Below are positions 8,103-15,164 of a stretch of 64,000 nt of DNA, piece by piece; position 1 is the stretch's first letter, and each line of letters opens with the position of its first letter. The translations under genes and the position numbers were made by a program. The stretch lies in assembly GCA_963772675.1 (NCBI GenBank), contig CAVYYF010000010.1:186001-250000 (forward strand), given 5' to 3'. This DNA comes from JAKAGZ01 sp963772675 (GTDB taxonomy: Bacteria; Bacteroidota; Ignavibacteria; Ignavibacteriales; Ignavibacteriaceae). Below the pieces are notes generated by a model, which was not told the DNA's origin, ran no database searches, and worked only from the letters and a program-made list of their open reading frames with translations.

Positions 8103-8849
8103 ATGATTAGCGATAATATCTCAACTGATTATTCAGAGTTGACTCTTGGCGATATTGTTACAAAAAATTTCAAAGCTGCGGGTATATTTGATAAATATAA
8201 ACTTGATTATACTCAGGGTGGCAAAAAAACAATTGAACAAGCTTGTCTGCAAAACGGAACCGATCCAGATTTAGTTTATTCCGAAATTGAAAAAACAGAT
8301 TCTACTAAAGTTGAAATACCAGAAAGGATTGATGATTGGGAGCTGGATTTTATAGTGGATTATATAATGAATAATCACCATAAATATGTTCGCTATATGA
8401 TTCCTATTATTACAGCACATACTGAAAAAGTTGCTGGAGCCCACGCTAGTGATCATCCTGAAATGAAAGAAGTTGCAAAAATATTTTCAGTTGTTTATAA
8501 AGAACTGAAACAACATATGATGAAAGAAGAAGAAATACTTTTTCCATACATTAAATATTTAATAAAAGTTAGTAAAGGCGAAGCCAAATTTGAAAAGCCT
8601 TACTTTGGCAGGGTTGGTAATCCAATTAATTTAATGGAACTTGAGCACCAATCAGTTGGGGAAAGTATGTACAGCATAAGGAAACTGACAAATAATTACA
8701 CTCCTCCTTCTGATGCCTGTGACATTTACAAAGTTTGCCTGAAAGAGTTAAAAGAATTTGAAGAAGATCATCATAAACACGTGCATCTTGAAAATAATGT
8801 TTTGTTCCCCAAAGCTGTACTTTTAGAAGAACAATTGATCGCAGGCTAA
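8103..8849 (+). CDS. RIC/YtfE-like di-iron Fe-S repair protein
   Basis: The 248-residue protein has the two-part layout of YtfE/ScdA: an N-terminal ScdA_N domain (residues about 14-60) and a hemerythrin-like domain. The di-iron ligands can be traced: His92/93, His114, His138 with Glu142, the His of MELEHQ, and the His and Glu of DHHKHVHLENN. In the family the protein repairs oxidatively or nitrosatively damaged Fe-S clusters. The N-terminal motif normally reads DYCCGG; here it is DYTQGG, so both cysteines (positions 37 and 38) are missing. A good AAAGGAG ribosome-binding site precedes the ATG. Confidence 0.88.
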   Translation: MISDNISTDYSELTLGDIVTKNFKAAGIFDKYKLDYTQGGKKTIEQACLQNGTDPDLVYSEIEKTDSTKVEIPERIDDWELDFIVDYIMNNHHKYVRYMIPIITAHTEKVAGAHASDHPEMKEVAKIFSVVYKELKQHMMKEEEILFPYIKYLIKVSKGEAKFEKPYFGRVGNPINLMELEHQSVGESMYSIRKLTNNYTPPSDACDIYKVCLKELKEFEEDHHKHVHLENNVLFPKAVLLEEQLIAG

Positions 8850-9028
8850 AATAGAAAAGCTGATTTTTAGTCCTGGTGGCATATATGAGTTTGTACTAAC
8901 CTCTAATATTATTAAATCGTCCAATTGTCTATTAAGTATTACGATTTTTATTGATTTTTCAGAAATTCCTTTTTTAAAAACGAAATCTGAATTTGTATTA
9001 TTTTGCCTGAAGAACCGGAGAAACCCGC

Positions 9029-9253
9029 GTGATTAAAAATAATAATGTTTCAATAGCTGAGGCCCATTTTAACAAAGCCTGTTATTTACACAACAGGGGG
9101 AACATTATGAAAGCCATTGAAAATTTTAAAATATCTATTAGATATAATTCTACATCAAAGGCTTATTACTGGCTTGCCGGCGCTTATGGATTGCAGGGAA
9201 GATTTGAAGCAGCAATTGATCAGGCTTTCATTCTTCTGCCCTGTTCCTCGTGA
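9029..9253 (+). CDS. Short TPR-repeat protein, possibly truncated
   Basis: A GTG start with a GGAG about ten bases upstream opens a 74-residue frame. It contains about two tetratricopeptide-like helical repeats: AEAHFNKACYLHNRGNIMKA, then AYYWLAGAYGLQGRFEAAI. The last 34 bases overlap the 3' end of the convergent Rossmann gene, and the C-terminus loses the repeat pattern there, so this is probably a truncated TPR gene. It may not be functional. Confidence 0.45.
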   Translation: MIKNNNVSIAEAHFNKACYLHNRGNIMKAIENFKISIRYNSTSKAYYWLAGAYGLQGRFEAAIDQAFILLPCSS

Positions 9254-10920
9254 ATAAATATCCACGAGCAGATTTTGCCAATACTTATTTCTTCAAAATT
9301 ATTCCAGTAAGCTTTTGTCCGCACGTGATGTGAACTAGTATCTGTATCAGGTATGCTGTTTGCCTCGTCAATAAGATCTTTAATTCTTTGCTTCCATCTT
9401 TTCATGTTGTTCACTCTCAGATCGACCCATCCTTCAGTTGTCCATTTGTCGATATTTTCTGAAGTTATATCAAGAACATTTTCACCGCGAAATGCCGGAA
9501 TTTTTATAATACTACCACGTAAAAGGGATTTACCATTAGGCAACAATATTGGAATTCCGATAGAAATAATCTGGCTCCTTTGCTTTTTATCATTTAAGAT
9601 AATATCAAAACATTTTTGTGAAAGATCTTTGGCAGAGATTGACAAAATATCGTTCATCGTTCTGCAATTCATTCTTATCAGATGAATTTCGAACAATAAT
9701 TTAGATAATCGGGGAGGTCCAAGAAGTTCAAATGCAACGCTGCTGACATCATTTTTTTGCTCTAGTTCAGCAAGTTTTTCAACTGCGCTGTGCTGCATAT
9801 ATCCTGCGCGGTATGTTGGTTCAAGCGTAGCGTGGTCAAGAGAACTGACAATATCCTTTCCGGTATTACCTCCTTTAATCTCATAAATTGCAACGTCAGC
9901 AATTTCTTCAGGTGTTACAAATTCCATTTGCTTTTGAGCAGTGATGGTCTCAAACTCTCCGCGGGAGAAAATTCCGTTTTCTCCGGTATCAATAAACACA
10001 GATTTTAATTTTTCTCCTGTTGATTTGTATTGCTTGTTCTGACAAATTTCAAACTTTCCTTTTAACGGAACGGCTTCCGATATATCAACATCAAACAATT
10101 CAATCGGCTGGCCGCGTCGTTTTATTTCTCCGAATTCAATTCTTTTCCACGCGATAGCTCCGGTCGGTTTTATTTCTTTAGTAATAGGTCCTTCAGGAGT
10201 TCTACCCATCAAAAATAAAAGCAATGTATGTGCACCGGCAATTGAGGATTTGCTCAGTAAAACTCTAGATGGTTTTTCTTCGCTGTGAGTATAGGGGATG
10301 TTAAGTCCCATTCCGCCGGTTCCGCTTGTACCTATTTTTAAATAAACCTCTGTTTTTATTTTGCTCATACTGCTGTATAAGATTTGTACGTGCCTGATCA
10401 GTTGAGGAATGTATAAAGTACAAAGAAGTTTTTCGGTTTCTTCTACTAGTGTTTCGTAGCTTGCTTTGTTTCTAATTGCTCTTGAGATTGATCGGTATGT
10501 TGTGTAAATATCCTGATAAGCAATAGCAGTAGCAGTGTTGATACAATCAATAACCACGTGTGGTTTGAATTTCGAAAGAAGATGATAAACAGAAGAACTT
10601 TTTAAAACATCATCTGTAAGCTCTTCCATAATATCGGCCATTAAAAATTTTCGGCTTTGCGGGTCGGATAAAATATCACCCCTGTTTTTGTCTTTATATT
10701 TATTTCTGACAAAAATATCTCCTCCCCAGGGAATAAAATAATCCTTACCCTTTTCCGGGAATTCTATTTTTAATTTTTTAACTGCGTCTTTTGCTTCTGA
10801 AAGTTTCAAGGAAGTTATAATTATTCTTTTGGGATTATCGGCTACGAGCTTTTTGGCAATTGCACTGCCAACCAGTCCCCATCCCCCCAAAACCAGAACC
10901 GTTTTATTTCGGATGTCCAT
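9220..10920 (-). CDS. Large NAD(P)-binding Rossmann protein, function unknown
   Basis: The 566-residue protein begins with a dinucleotide-binding motif, VLVLGGWGLVGSAIAKKL (residues 8-25, GxxGxxG), like extended short-chain dehydrogenases and epimerases. VVIDCINTATAIAYQDIY and ILYSSMSKIKTEVYLKIGTSGTGGMG look like the nucleotide-binding core of the same fold, but a clear YxxxK catalytic pair is not obvious. The C-terminal 250 residues do not match anything I recognise. A cytoplasmic oxidoreductase or a sugar- or lipid-modifying enzyme is possible, but I assign no reaction. It is transcribed away from the EIIA gene across a palindrome-rich gap. Confidence 0.7.
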   Translation of the reverse strand: MDIRNKTVLVLGGWGLVGSAIAKKLVADNPKRIIITSLKLSEAKDAVKKLKIEFPEKGKDYFIPWGGDIFVRNKYKDKNRGDILSDPQSRKFLMADIMEELTDDVLKSSSVYHLLSKFKPHVVIDCINTATAIAYQDIYTTYRSISRAIRNKASYETLVEETEKLLCTLYIPQLIRHVQILYSSMSKIKTEVYLKIGTSGTGGMGLNIPYTHSEEKPSRVLLSKSSIAGAHTLLLFLMGRTPEGPITKEIKPTGAIAWKRIEFGEIKRRGQPIELFDVDISEAVPLKGKFEICQNKQYKSTGEKLKSVFIDTGENGIFSRGEFETITAQKQMEFVTPEEIADVAIYEIKGGNTGKDIVSSLDHATLEPTYRAGYMQHSAVEKLAELEQKNDVSSVAFELLGPPRLSKLLFEIHLIRMNCRTMNDILSISAKDLSQKCFDIILNDKKQRSQIISIGIPILLPNGKSLLRGSIIKIPAFRGENVLDITSENIDKWTTEGWVDLRVNNMKRWKQRIKDLIDEANSIPDTDTSSHHVRTKAYWNNFEEISIGKICSWIFIHEEQGRRMKA

Positions 10921-10987
10921 CTATGCTCCACAGTTTGAAGAATAAAAAATATATACTTAACTAAATTACGTTAAACCGGCTTATTCG

Positions 10988-11110
10988 GCAATGAATTAGG
11001 ATATTAATCTTGGAAGTGTGTGATAATCATTATTGGCAGTAGATGAAGTATTGTTTATCTGAGGATATTATTAGAATAGATAAACAATTAAACCAGGTTT
11101 AATTCATTGC
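10988..11110. repeat. Nested palindromic element in divergent intergenic region
   Basis: Three inverted repeats are packed into 123 bases. An outer pair, GCAATGAATTA (10988-10998) and TAATTCATTGC (11100-11110), is perfect. Inside it, ATTGTTTATCT (11050-11060) and AGATAAACAAT (11078-11088) are perfect, with a 17-base loop. A palindrome TTAAACC-A-GGTTTAA (11088-11102) follows. A 9-base direct repeat AGGATATTA occurs at 10998 and 11062. The gap between the divergent starts is about 260 bases. It could be a small mobile repeat, a structured RNA or an operator cluster. Confidence 0.6.
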
Positions 11111-11181
11111 TAAACTACTCAGGTATTATTAAATTTAATTTTTAATTTTTAACTTTTAATTATTCAAAACGCGGTAGCTAG

Positions 11182-11652
11182 ATGAAAGTTGCAGATTTAC
11201 TAAAAGATGGGTTTATAATAGCCGAGCTTAATGGCGCGGGTAAAGAAGAAGTTATTAATGAACTCGTTGAGCTTTTCAAAGATGATCCTCGTGTAAGTGA
11301 TCTTGATAAAGTAAGGGAAGCTGTTCTGGAGAGAGAAAAAATTATGTCAACTGGAGTGGGAAAAGGGTTTGCAATTCCTCATGGAAAGACAAATCAGGTA
11401 AATGAAATTTTGGGTGCTTTTGGCAAATCTACAAAGCCTATTGATTATCAATCACTTGATCAACAGCCGGTTCACCTCGTTTTTCTTTTAGTGGGAAAGG
11501 ATAATCTTGTAAGCACTCACATAAAATTATTAAGCCGTATTTCAAGGATGATGAATAAAGATGAGTTCAGGAATTCCTTAATTGAGGCCAAATCACAAGA
11601 GGAAATCTTAGATCTGTTCAGGAAGGAAGAAGAAAATTATTTCGAAGTTTAA
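11182..11652 (+). CDS. PTS EIIA (PtsN/mannitol-type) domain protein
   Basis: This 156-residue single-domain protein is of the PTS EIIA-2 family, with the phosphoacceptor His67 in GFAIPHGKTN and the typical region MSTGVGKG before it. Stand-alone members of this kind (PtsN-like) usually regulate rather than transport sugar. No transporter genes are adjacent. An AT-rich leader with imperfect seven-base tandem repeats precedes it. It lies 59 bases before hisS and may be cotranscribed with it. Confidence 0.85.
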   Translation: MKVADLLKDGFIIAELNGAGKEEVINELVELFKDDPRVSDLDKVREAVLEREKIMSTGVGKGFAIPHGKTNQVNEILGAFGKSTKPIDYQSLDQQPVHLVFLLVGKDNLVSTHIKLLSRISRMMNKDEFRNSLIEAKSQEEILDLFRKEEENYFEV

Positions 11653-11711
11653 TTTTTTGAGCTATATTTATTGGTTTATACTACCCCCAAAATTTTTAAT
11701 ACTATCTTTTT

Positions 11712-12992
11712 ATGATCAAAGCTATAACAGGTACTAAGGATATACTCCCTTCAGAATTATCGAAGTGGTATTTTCTTGAAAACACTGTAAAAAAAAATTT
11801 TACTAGTTTTAATTATAAGGAAATACGCACACCAATTTTTGAAGAGACCGCCCTGTTTGCAAGAAGTATCGGGGAAGAGACAGATATTGTTGGCAAAGAG
11901 ATGTACACGTTTCTTGACAGAAGCGAAACAAGCATTACTCTTAAACCTGAAATGACTGCAGGTGTTGTCCGCGCATTTATTGAACACTCACTCGGGAAAC
12001 AACAATCACTCAACAAACTTTTTTATATCTCTCCGATGTTCCGGCAGGAAAAACCACAGGCAGGTAGGCTCAGACAATTTCACCAGTTCGGAGGCGAAGC
12101 ACTGGGCAGCAATTCAATGATTCTTGATGCTGAACTGATCGGTATAGCCTATTCCATTTTGAAAGGGCTCGGTTTAGAAGATCTGCAGGTGAAAATAAAT
12201 TCTATGGGTATTCCCGAGTCAAGAGGAAGTTACAAGAAAAAATTACGGGAATTTCTTGAAGACAAAAAAGACAAATTATCAGAAGACAGCAGAAAAAGAC
12301 TTGACACAAATATTTTAAGATTATTCGACAGTAAGATTGAAAGCGACCAGGAAATTATGAAAGATGCTCCCTTGTTATTAGATAACATTGACGACAAAAG
12401 CAAAGATGATTTCAACAAGGTAAAAGAATTTCTAACCAGACTACAAATTCCATTTGAAGTTGATCCAACTCTTGTTAGAGGACTGGACTATTACACAAAA
12501 ACCACCTTTGAAATATTAAGCGGAAAAGTCGGATCACAGAGCGCTTTGGTCGGTGGCGGTAGATATGATCTATTAGTAGAACAAATGGGCGGTGCACCTA
12601 CTCCCGGTGTTGGCTTTGCTGCCGGAATTGAAAGAATACTTTTAGCTTGTGAAAACGAAAAATCATTAATACTATCCGATGATAAAATCGATTTATATAT
12701 TGTTAAGCTGGATAAGGGATTGACCTATGAGCTAATGGATTTAGCATTAAGTTTCAGGAAAAAAAATTTCTCAGTCGATTTTGATTATCTCGATAGAAGT
12801 GTAAAAGCTCAAATGCGAGAAGCAAATAAATTAAATGCTCGATATGTTCTTTTTCTCGGGGGGGAAGAATATAAATCAGGTTTGGTCAGTTTAAAGAATA
12901 TGCAATCGGGAGAACAAAAGGAATTTGCTTTGAAAGATGCTGAAGAAATGATAAAGGTGATTTCTCCGGATGAAGCACTTCGGATAAAATAA
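11712..12992 (+). CDS. hisS: Histidine--tRNA ligase
   Basis: HisS charges tRNA-His with histidine. The 426-residue length is typical. Class II motifs are clear: GTKDILP near the N-terminus, MFRQEKPQAGRLRQFHQ (around residues 108-125), the histidine-specific LVRGLDYYTKTTFEI, and GGGRYD then GVGFAAGIERI. The C-terminal anticodon-binding domain starts near residue 330. The stop overlaps the next start in an ATAATG arrangement. Confidence 0.96.
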   Translation: MIKAITGTKDILPSELSKWYFLENTVKKNFTSFNYKEIRTPIFEETALFARSIGEETDIVGKEMYTFLDRSETSITLKPEMTAGVVRAFIEHSLGKQQSLNKLFYISPMFRQEKPQAGRLRQFHQFGGEALGSNSMILDAELIGIAYSILKGLGLEDLQVKINSMGIPESRGSYKKKLREFLEDKKDKLSEDSRKRLDTNILRLFDSKIESDQEIMKDAPLLLDNIDDKSKDDFNKVKEFLTRLQIPFEVDPTLVRGLDYYTKTTFEILSGKVGSQSALVGGGRYDLLVEQMGGAPTPGVGFAAGIERILLACENEKSLILSDDKIDLYIVKLDKGLTYELMDLALSFRKKNFSVDFDYLDRSVKAQMREANKLNARYVLFLGGEEYKSGLVSLKNMQSGEQKEFALKDAEEMIKVISPDEALRIK

Positions 12993-13516
12993 TGCCACTT
13001 AAAAATCAAAAGTCCATTCCACAAATTCCTAAATCGCGCGGGAAAAATATTTCCGTTATAAAGGATTCTGTTCCTGAGAAAAAAGAATCCGGGATTGAAT
13101 ATATTTGTGAAATCTATTTTGCCACTGACATTTCAAAAGAGAAACAGTATTATTGTATTTGCTTAAATACAACCAGGCAATTTTCTAACCTTAATTATGA
13201 AATTTCAGTAGATTCAAATAAGCAGAAAAATTCCATCGATATTATTATTTTGGGGCTTAAGACAAAGCCTGATTATATTAATAATTCCGGTTCGGCTGTA
13301 TGTGAAGTGATGTTTGAAGATCTTTATGGAAAACATACCGTTAATATTATCAAGCAGGATGGAAGTATTAACAGCGCTATAATTGATTTTAATATTTTTA
13401 AGAAAAAGATTAAGCTTGTGAAAGTATTTTTACCGGAAAAGAAAAACAACAGGGAATTTATAAAATTTGAAATTGCTGCTGATAAATTCAATTACCCTAC
13501 TGAAGGAGGGCTATAA
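12992..13516 (+). CDS. Hypothetical protein between hisS and lgt
   Basis: I do not recognise this 174-residue protein. It has a basic N-terminal tail of about 30 residues, no signal peptide or membrane segment, and an alternating pattern suggestive of a beta-sheet domain. Its start overlaps the hisS stop by one base and its stop overlaps the lgt start by one base, so it is translated as part of that operon. Codon use is like its neighbours. Confidence 0.7.
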   Translation: MPLKNQKSIPQIPKSRGKNISVIKDSVPEKKESGIEYICEIYFATDISKEKQYYCICLNTTRQFSNLNYEISVDSNKQKNSIDIIILGLKTKPDYINNSGSAVCEVMFEDLYGKHTVNIIKQDGSINSAIIDFNIFKKKIKLVKVFLPEKKNNREFIKFEIAADKFNYPTEGGL

Positions 13517-14394
13517 TGCATCCCGAATTATTTAAGATAGGTCCGTTTACTGTATACAGTTATGGCTTGATGCTGGGGGTAGCATTTATAGTAGCCAGCT
13601 ATATAATGGGGAAAGAATTTGAAAGGAAAAAACTTGATCAGAATTTGGCCACCGAAATTACATTACTTGCCATCATTTTCGGAATTGTAGGAAGCAAGCT
13701 TTTTAATTTATTCGAAAATTGGGATGCTTTTCTTAAAGATCCACTTATAGCATTTTCACCCGGAGGCCTAACATTTTATGGCGGCCTGATTCTTTCAATT
13801 ATTGCTATCTGGATTTATGTAAAAAGGAAAAAAATTCCGTTCCTGGTTGTTGCTGATGCTGCCTCACCTTCATTAATTCTTGCTTATGGAATAGGCAGAA
13901 TAGGCTGTCACCTTGCCGGAGACGGAGACTATGGCGTACCGACTAATTTACCCTGGGGAGTTAATTATTCACATGGTACTGTTCCTCCTTCGGTAATGTT
14001 TAGAGACTTTAATTTTCAAAAATATTTTCCTGAGATTGCAAAACGTTTCCCCAACGGAGTTCCTGATAACACTCCACTTCATCCCGCTCCTGTTTATGAA
14101 TTTATATTAGCTGTAATAATATTTTTTATTCTATGGAAATTGAGAAAGAAAGAATGGGTTGATGGCAAACTTTTTATGTACTATCTGATTTTTGCCGGAT
14201 TGGAAAGATTCTTTATCGAATTTATCAGGCTAAATCCCAGGTATTTGTTTGGATTAACAGAGGCTCAATTAATTTCGACAGTAATGATTGTTGGTGGGAT
14301 TGTCGGATTGAATTATTTCTCAAGGCATAAGGATCGTCCAAAATTTGTCCCTGTAGTTGTAAAGAAGGAACAGACTGCAAAGAAAAATAAATAG
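13516..14394 (+). CDS. lgt: Prolipoprotein diacylglyceryl transferase
   Basis: Lgt adds diacylglyceryl to the lipobox Cys of prolipoproteins in the inner membrane. The 292-residue protein is hydrophobic with about seven membrane segments. It has the N-terminal FTVYSYGLMLG, the signature region GIGRIGCHLAGDGDYG, the HPAPVYE motif and GLERFFIEFIR. These are characteristic, with the signature in the HLAGDGDYG variant rather than the classical form. The basic tail is cytoplasmic. Lipoproteins at the start of the window are likely substrates. Confidence 0.93.
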   Translation: MHPELFKIGPFTVYSYGLMLGVAFIVASYIMGKEFERKKLDQNLATEITLLAIIFGIVGSKLFNLFENWDAFLKDPLIAFSPGGLTFYGGLILSIIAIWIYVKRKKIPFLVVADAASPSLILAYGIGRIGCHLAGDGDYGVPTNLPWGVNYSHGTVPPSVMFRDFNFQKYFPEIAKRFPNGVPDNTPLHPAPVYEFILAVIIFFILWKLRKKEWVDGKLFMYYLIFAGLERFFIEFIRLNPRYLFGLTEAQLISTVMIVGGIVGLNYFSRHKDRPKFVPVVVKKEQTAKKNK

Positions 14395-14405
14395 TAATTT
14401 AGTAG

Positions 14406-15155
14406 ATGAATTTAATTATTGGTAGAAAACCTGTACTGGAAGCAATCAATTCAGGTGAAGAGATCGAACAGGTTTATCTTCTTTATGGACAAAGGGGCGG
14501 CATTATAAATACGATTAGAATAGCGGCAAAGAAAAGGGGAATCAAGTGTAATGAAATCCCTGCGAAAAAATTTAATGAACTGACCAATCAGAAAAATACT
14601 CAAGGCGTTATTGCCAAAAAATCTTTTCAAAAATATTTTTCACTTGAAGAGATAGTGTTGCATTCCAAGAAATTTCAATTTCCTTTATTGCTTGTGCTTG
14701 ATTCAATTCAGGATACGCATAACCTTGGAGCTATTTTACGAACTTCAGAATGCTCTGACGTAAACGGAGTTATAATTACAAAACATAACAGTGCACCGGT
14801 AAATGAAACTGTGGCAAAAACTTCAGCGGGGGCAACTGAGCTTTTAAAAATTTGTCCGGTTAGTAATCTTTCAAATACATTGAAGGAGTTAAAAAATAAT
14901 GGCTTCTGGATTATTGGATCTTATCTGGAAGATTCTCCTGAAGGCAATGCGAAAGCAAAAAGTTATACCCAAATTGACTATAAAATTCCAATAGCACTTG
15001 TTGTGGGGAATGAAGAAAAAGGAATCAGGCGATTAACTGCTGAAAATTGCGATATGCTTGTCAACATACCTATGAGGGGAAAAATTCAGTCATTAAATGT
15101 TTCAGTTGCAACAGGTATATTGTTATATGAAATCTTACGTCAGAGAAATAATTGA
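14406..15155 (+). CDS. rlmB: TrmH/RlmB-family rRNA 2'-O-methyltransferase
   Basis: This 249-residue SPOUT methyltransferase has an N-terminal substrate-binding domain (GRKPVLEAI) and the C-terminal knot motifs LDSIQDTHNLGAILRT, VVGNEEKGIRRL and IPMRGKIQSLNVSVATGILLYE split over the last 60 residues. RlmB-type enzymes methylate the 2'-OH of G2251 of 23S rRNA. Other TrmH-family targets cannot be excluded. It is the last gene of the hisS-lgt-rlmB run. Confidence 0.9.
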   Translation: MNLIIGRKPVLEAINSGEEIEQVYLLYGQRGGIINTIRIAAKKRGIKCNEIPAKKFNELTNQKNTQGVIAKKSFQKYFSLEEIVLHSKKFQFPLLLVLDSIQDTHNLGAILRTSECSDVNGVIITKHNSAPVNETVAKTSAGATELLKICPVSNLSNTLKELKNNGFWIIGSYLEDSPEGNAKAKSYTQIDYKIPIALVVGNEEKGIRRLTAENCDMLVNIPMRGKIQSLNVSVATGILLYEILRQRNN

Positions 15156-15164
15156 ATATCATAT

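Noticed and set aside
8850..9028. Possible gene or RNA in the gap after the RIC-like gene
   Set aside because: No coherent reading frame, hairpin or tRNA-like structure was seen on either strand.
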